From Methanobacterium_B sp963825335 (GTDB lineage: Archaea; Methanobacteriota; Methanobacteria; Methanobacteriales; Methanobacteriaceae), in assembly GCA_963825335.1 (NCBI GenBank), contig CAWGSP010000001.1, positions 620,001-684,000 of the forward strand: a stretch of DNA of 64,000 bases. Direction: 5' to 3'. The translations under genes and the position numbers were made by a program. The notes below the pieces were generated by a model. It was not told where the DNA came from and made no database searches. It worked only from the letters and a program-made list of their open reading frames with translations. Positions within the stretch are counted from its first letter, which is position 1. Each line of letters starts with the position of its first letter. Shown piece after piece: positions 62,445 through 64,000 of the stretch.

Positions 62445-64000
62445 ATGAAGGGTGGCGAAGCCATAATCAAATCACTAACAGATCAAGGAGTAGACATTGT
62501 TTTCGGATATCCCGGAGGAGTTCTACTTCCGTTATATGATGTAATATACGATTCTGATATTAAGCATATATTAGTAAGACATGAACAATGCGCAGCTCAC
62601 GCAGCTGATGGATTTGCCAGAGCTTCTGGCAAAGTTGGTGTGTGTATTGGTACTTCAGGACCCGGTGCAACGAATCTCATCACAGGTATTGCAACAGCAT
62701 ACATGGATTCTTCACCGGTAGTAGCAATCGCAGGTCAAGTATCATCGAATTTGATCGGCAATGATGCTTTTCAAGAAGTTGACACCATTGGAATCACCAT
62801 GCCTATTACCAAACATAATTTTCAGGCAATGAAAGCCATTGAAATTCCTGGCATGATCAGATCTGCATTTTATATAGCTAATACAGGAAGAAATGGGCCA
62901 GTAGTTTTGGATCTTCCAAAAGATGTTCAAGAAGAGGAGTTAGATTATGAATCAGCCCCCGACATTGAACTGTTGGGTTATAAACCTACAAAAAAAGGAC
63001 ATCCACTACAAGTGAAAAAAGCTGCAAATATGATATTAAACGCTAAAAAACCTGTTATACTGGCAGGTGGTGGTGTTATATTATCTGATTCTTCAAAAGA
63101 GCTATTGAGTCTTTCAAAAATAGTAAATGCACCTGTTACGACCACACTCATGGGAAAAGGTTCTTTTCCAGAAGATGATCCATTATCTTTAGGAATGCTC
63201 GGAATGCACGGACGAAAAGCAGCTAATTTCATAGTAGATGAGTGTGACTGTTTAATTGCAATTGGCTGCAGATTTTCCGATCGGACCACTGGTTTAATTT
63301 CCGAATTTGCTAACAATGCAAAAATAATACATATCGATGTTGATCCAGCGGAAATAGGAAAGAATGTGGATATAGATATTCCTATAGTCGGAGACGCCAA
63401 AAAAATTGTGTCAGACCTTATTAATGTGATTGATAAAGTTAAGAAAAATAATAACGAATCCAGTTGGTTAAATTACGTTACAAGCTTCAAGCAAGACTGT
63501 TTGCCTAGATTATCATTTGATGACATCCCATTAAAACCTCAACAAGTAATAAAAGAGTTGTCAGAAGCCATCACAGATGATACTATAATAACAACAGATG
63601 TAGGACAAAATCAAATGTGGATGGCCCACTATTTCAAATCACGCAATCCAAGGAAATTCATAACATCCGGAGGTTTAGGAACTATGGGATTCGGGTTCCC
63701 TGCAGCCATGGGTGCAAAGGTAGCTATGCCAGATAATGACGTAGTATCTGTCTGTGGAGACGGAGGATTTCTTATGGTCTGCCAAGACCTAGCAACAATA
63801 AAAGAATATGACATACCGGTGGTCATTTGTGTCTTAGATAATCGTAGACTTGGAATGGTTGCTCAATGGCAGAAATTGTTTTATGACAAACGTATGTCCC
63901 ACACACACCTAGGAGAAAGTCCAGATTTTGTGAAGCTTGCTGAATCATTTGGGGTTAATGCTGCAAGAGTAGAAAAGCCCGGAGAGATGCGGGAAACAAT
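62445..64000 (+). CDS. ilvB: Acetolactate synthase large subunit IlvB (3' end beyond window)
   Basis: The frame is open from ATG 62445, seven bases after AAAGGTG, to the window end: 518 codons of a protein normally near 560. It is a thiamine-diphosphate enzyme that makes acetolactate or acetohydroxybutyrate for branched-chain amino acids. The N-terminal GYPGGVLLPLYDVI, catalytic Glu in RHEQCAAHAADGFAR, GTSGPGATNLITG, and the cofactor motif CGDGGFLMVCQDLAT with a later LDN are clear. The small subunit and ilvC would be expected downstream, outside the window. Regulation is probably through the dyad at 62353-62370. Confidence 0.96.
   Translation, partial: MKGGEAIIKSLTDQGVDIVFGYPGGVLLPLYDVIYDSDIKHILVRHEQCAAHAADGFARASGKVGVCIGTSGPGATNLITGIATAYMDSSPVVAIAGQVSSNLIGNDAFQEVDTIGITMPITKHNFQAMKAIEIPGMIRSAFYIANTGRNGPVVLDLPKDVQEEELDYESAPDIELLGYKPTKKGHPLQVKKAANMILNAKKPVILAGGGVILSDSSKELLSLSKIVNAPVTTTLMGKGSFPEDDPLSLGMLGMHGRKAANFIVDECDCLIAIGCRFSDRTTGLISEFANNAKIIHIDVDPAEIGKNVDIDIPIVGDAKKIVSDLINVIDKVKKNNNESSWLNYVTSFKQDCLPRLSFDDIPLKPQQVIKELSEAITDDTIITTDVGQNQMWMAHYFKSRNPRKFITSGGLGTMGFGFPAAMGAKVAMPDNDVVSVCGDGGFLMVCQDLATIKEYDIPVVICVLDNRRLGMVAQWQKLFYDKRMSHTHLGESPDFVKLAESFGVNAARVEKPGEMRET

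Noticed and set aside
1..64000. CRISPR arrays, rRNA genes, prophage or complete insertion sequences
   Set aside because: No regularly spaced repeats, rRNA-like sequence, integrase, capsid or intact transposase gene was found on reading both strands.

Overview
The window is a stretch of AT-rich archaeal chromosome from a hydrogenotrophic methanogen, most likely a Methanobacterium-like member of the Methanobacteriales. The markers are F420-dependent methylene-H4MPT dehydrogenase (mtd), two coenzyme F430 biosynthesis genes (cfbB, cfbD), Fae-Hps, O-phosphoseryl-tRNA synthetase (sepS), thiol:fumarate reductase subunit A (tfrA), CTP-dependent riboflavin kinase, and a secreted protein with a pseudomurein-binding repeat. 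Many genes begin with a GGTGAT-type ribosome binding site 4 to 8 bases before ATG. I used this site to move many starts downstream of the longest possible frame.

Layout. 0-9.6 kb is accessory: the end of an MFS exporter, a voltage-gated-type K+ channel, two YbjQ-family genes, a fused ADP-forming acyl-CoA synthetase, the pseudomurein-binding protein and sfsA, separated by long AT-rich gaps that hold decayed gene remnants. 9.6-24.4 kb is mostly biosynthetic: cfbD, a sugar nucleotidyltransferase-cupin fusion, hisH, a PurM-like protein, a pilin-like protein, a PAP2 membrane protein, tRNA-Arg, tfrA and sepS (divergent), ribK-ribB, a CobB/CobQ-like protein with swapped domain order, gatA and a DUF1624 membrane protein. 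24.6-35 kb holds alanine dehydrogenase with a 53-residue companion, a HAD phosphatase, a DUF362 ferredoxin, a TIM-barrel protein, a PadR-ABC exporter-beta-propeller cassette, and two tandem receiver-PAS proteins. 35-49.5 kb holds leuA, DUF63, PHP and DUF1786 proteins, trpB2, fae-hps, an iron-sulfur flavoprotein, ferredoxin-hisB, an HD protein, mtd, a frameshifted glycosyltransferase and cfbB. 49.6-64 kb holds a radical SAM-HhH protein, a ParA operon, thrS, ilvD, a signal peptidase, argS, argF, purD, a TRAM protein and the start of ilvB.

The most interesting locus is 50.7-52.1 kb. A classical ParA/Soj ATPase overlaps by 4 bases a 147-residue protein that carries the ParB-type N-terminal motif LGRGLDALI but none of the canonical ParB body. 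Near-perfect palindromes built on ATAAGTTATAACTTAT lie on both sides of this operon, and related sites lie 7 kb away in front of the ferredoxin-hisB pair. I propose a divergent archaeal DNA-segregation module with its own centromere-like sites. This is inference and needs testing.

No CRISPR array, rRNA, intact insertion sequence or prophage was seen.
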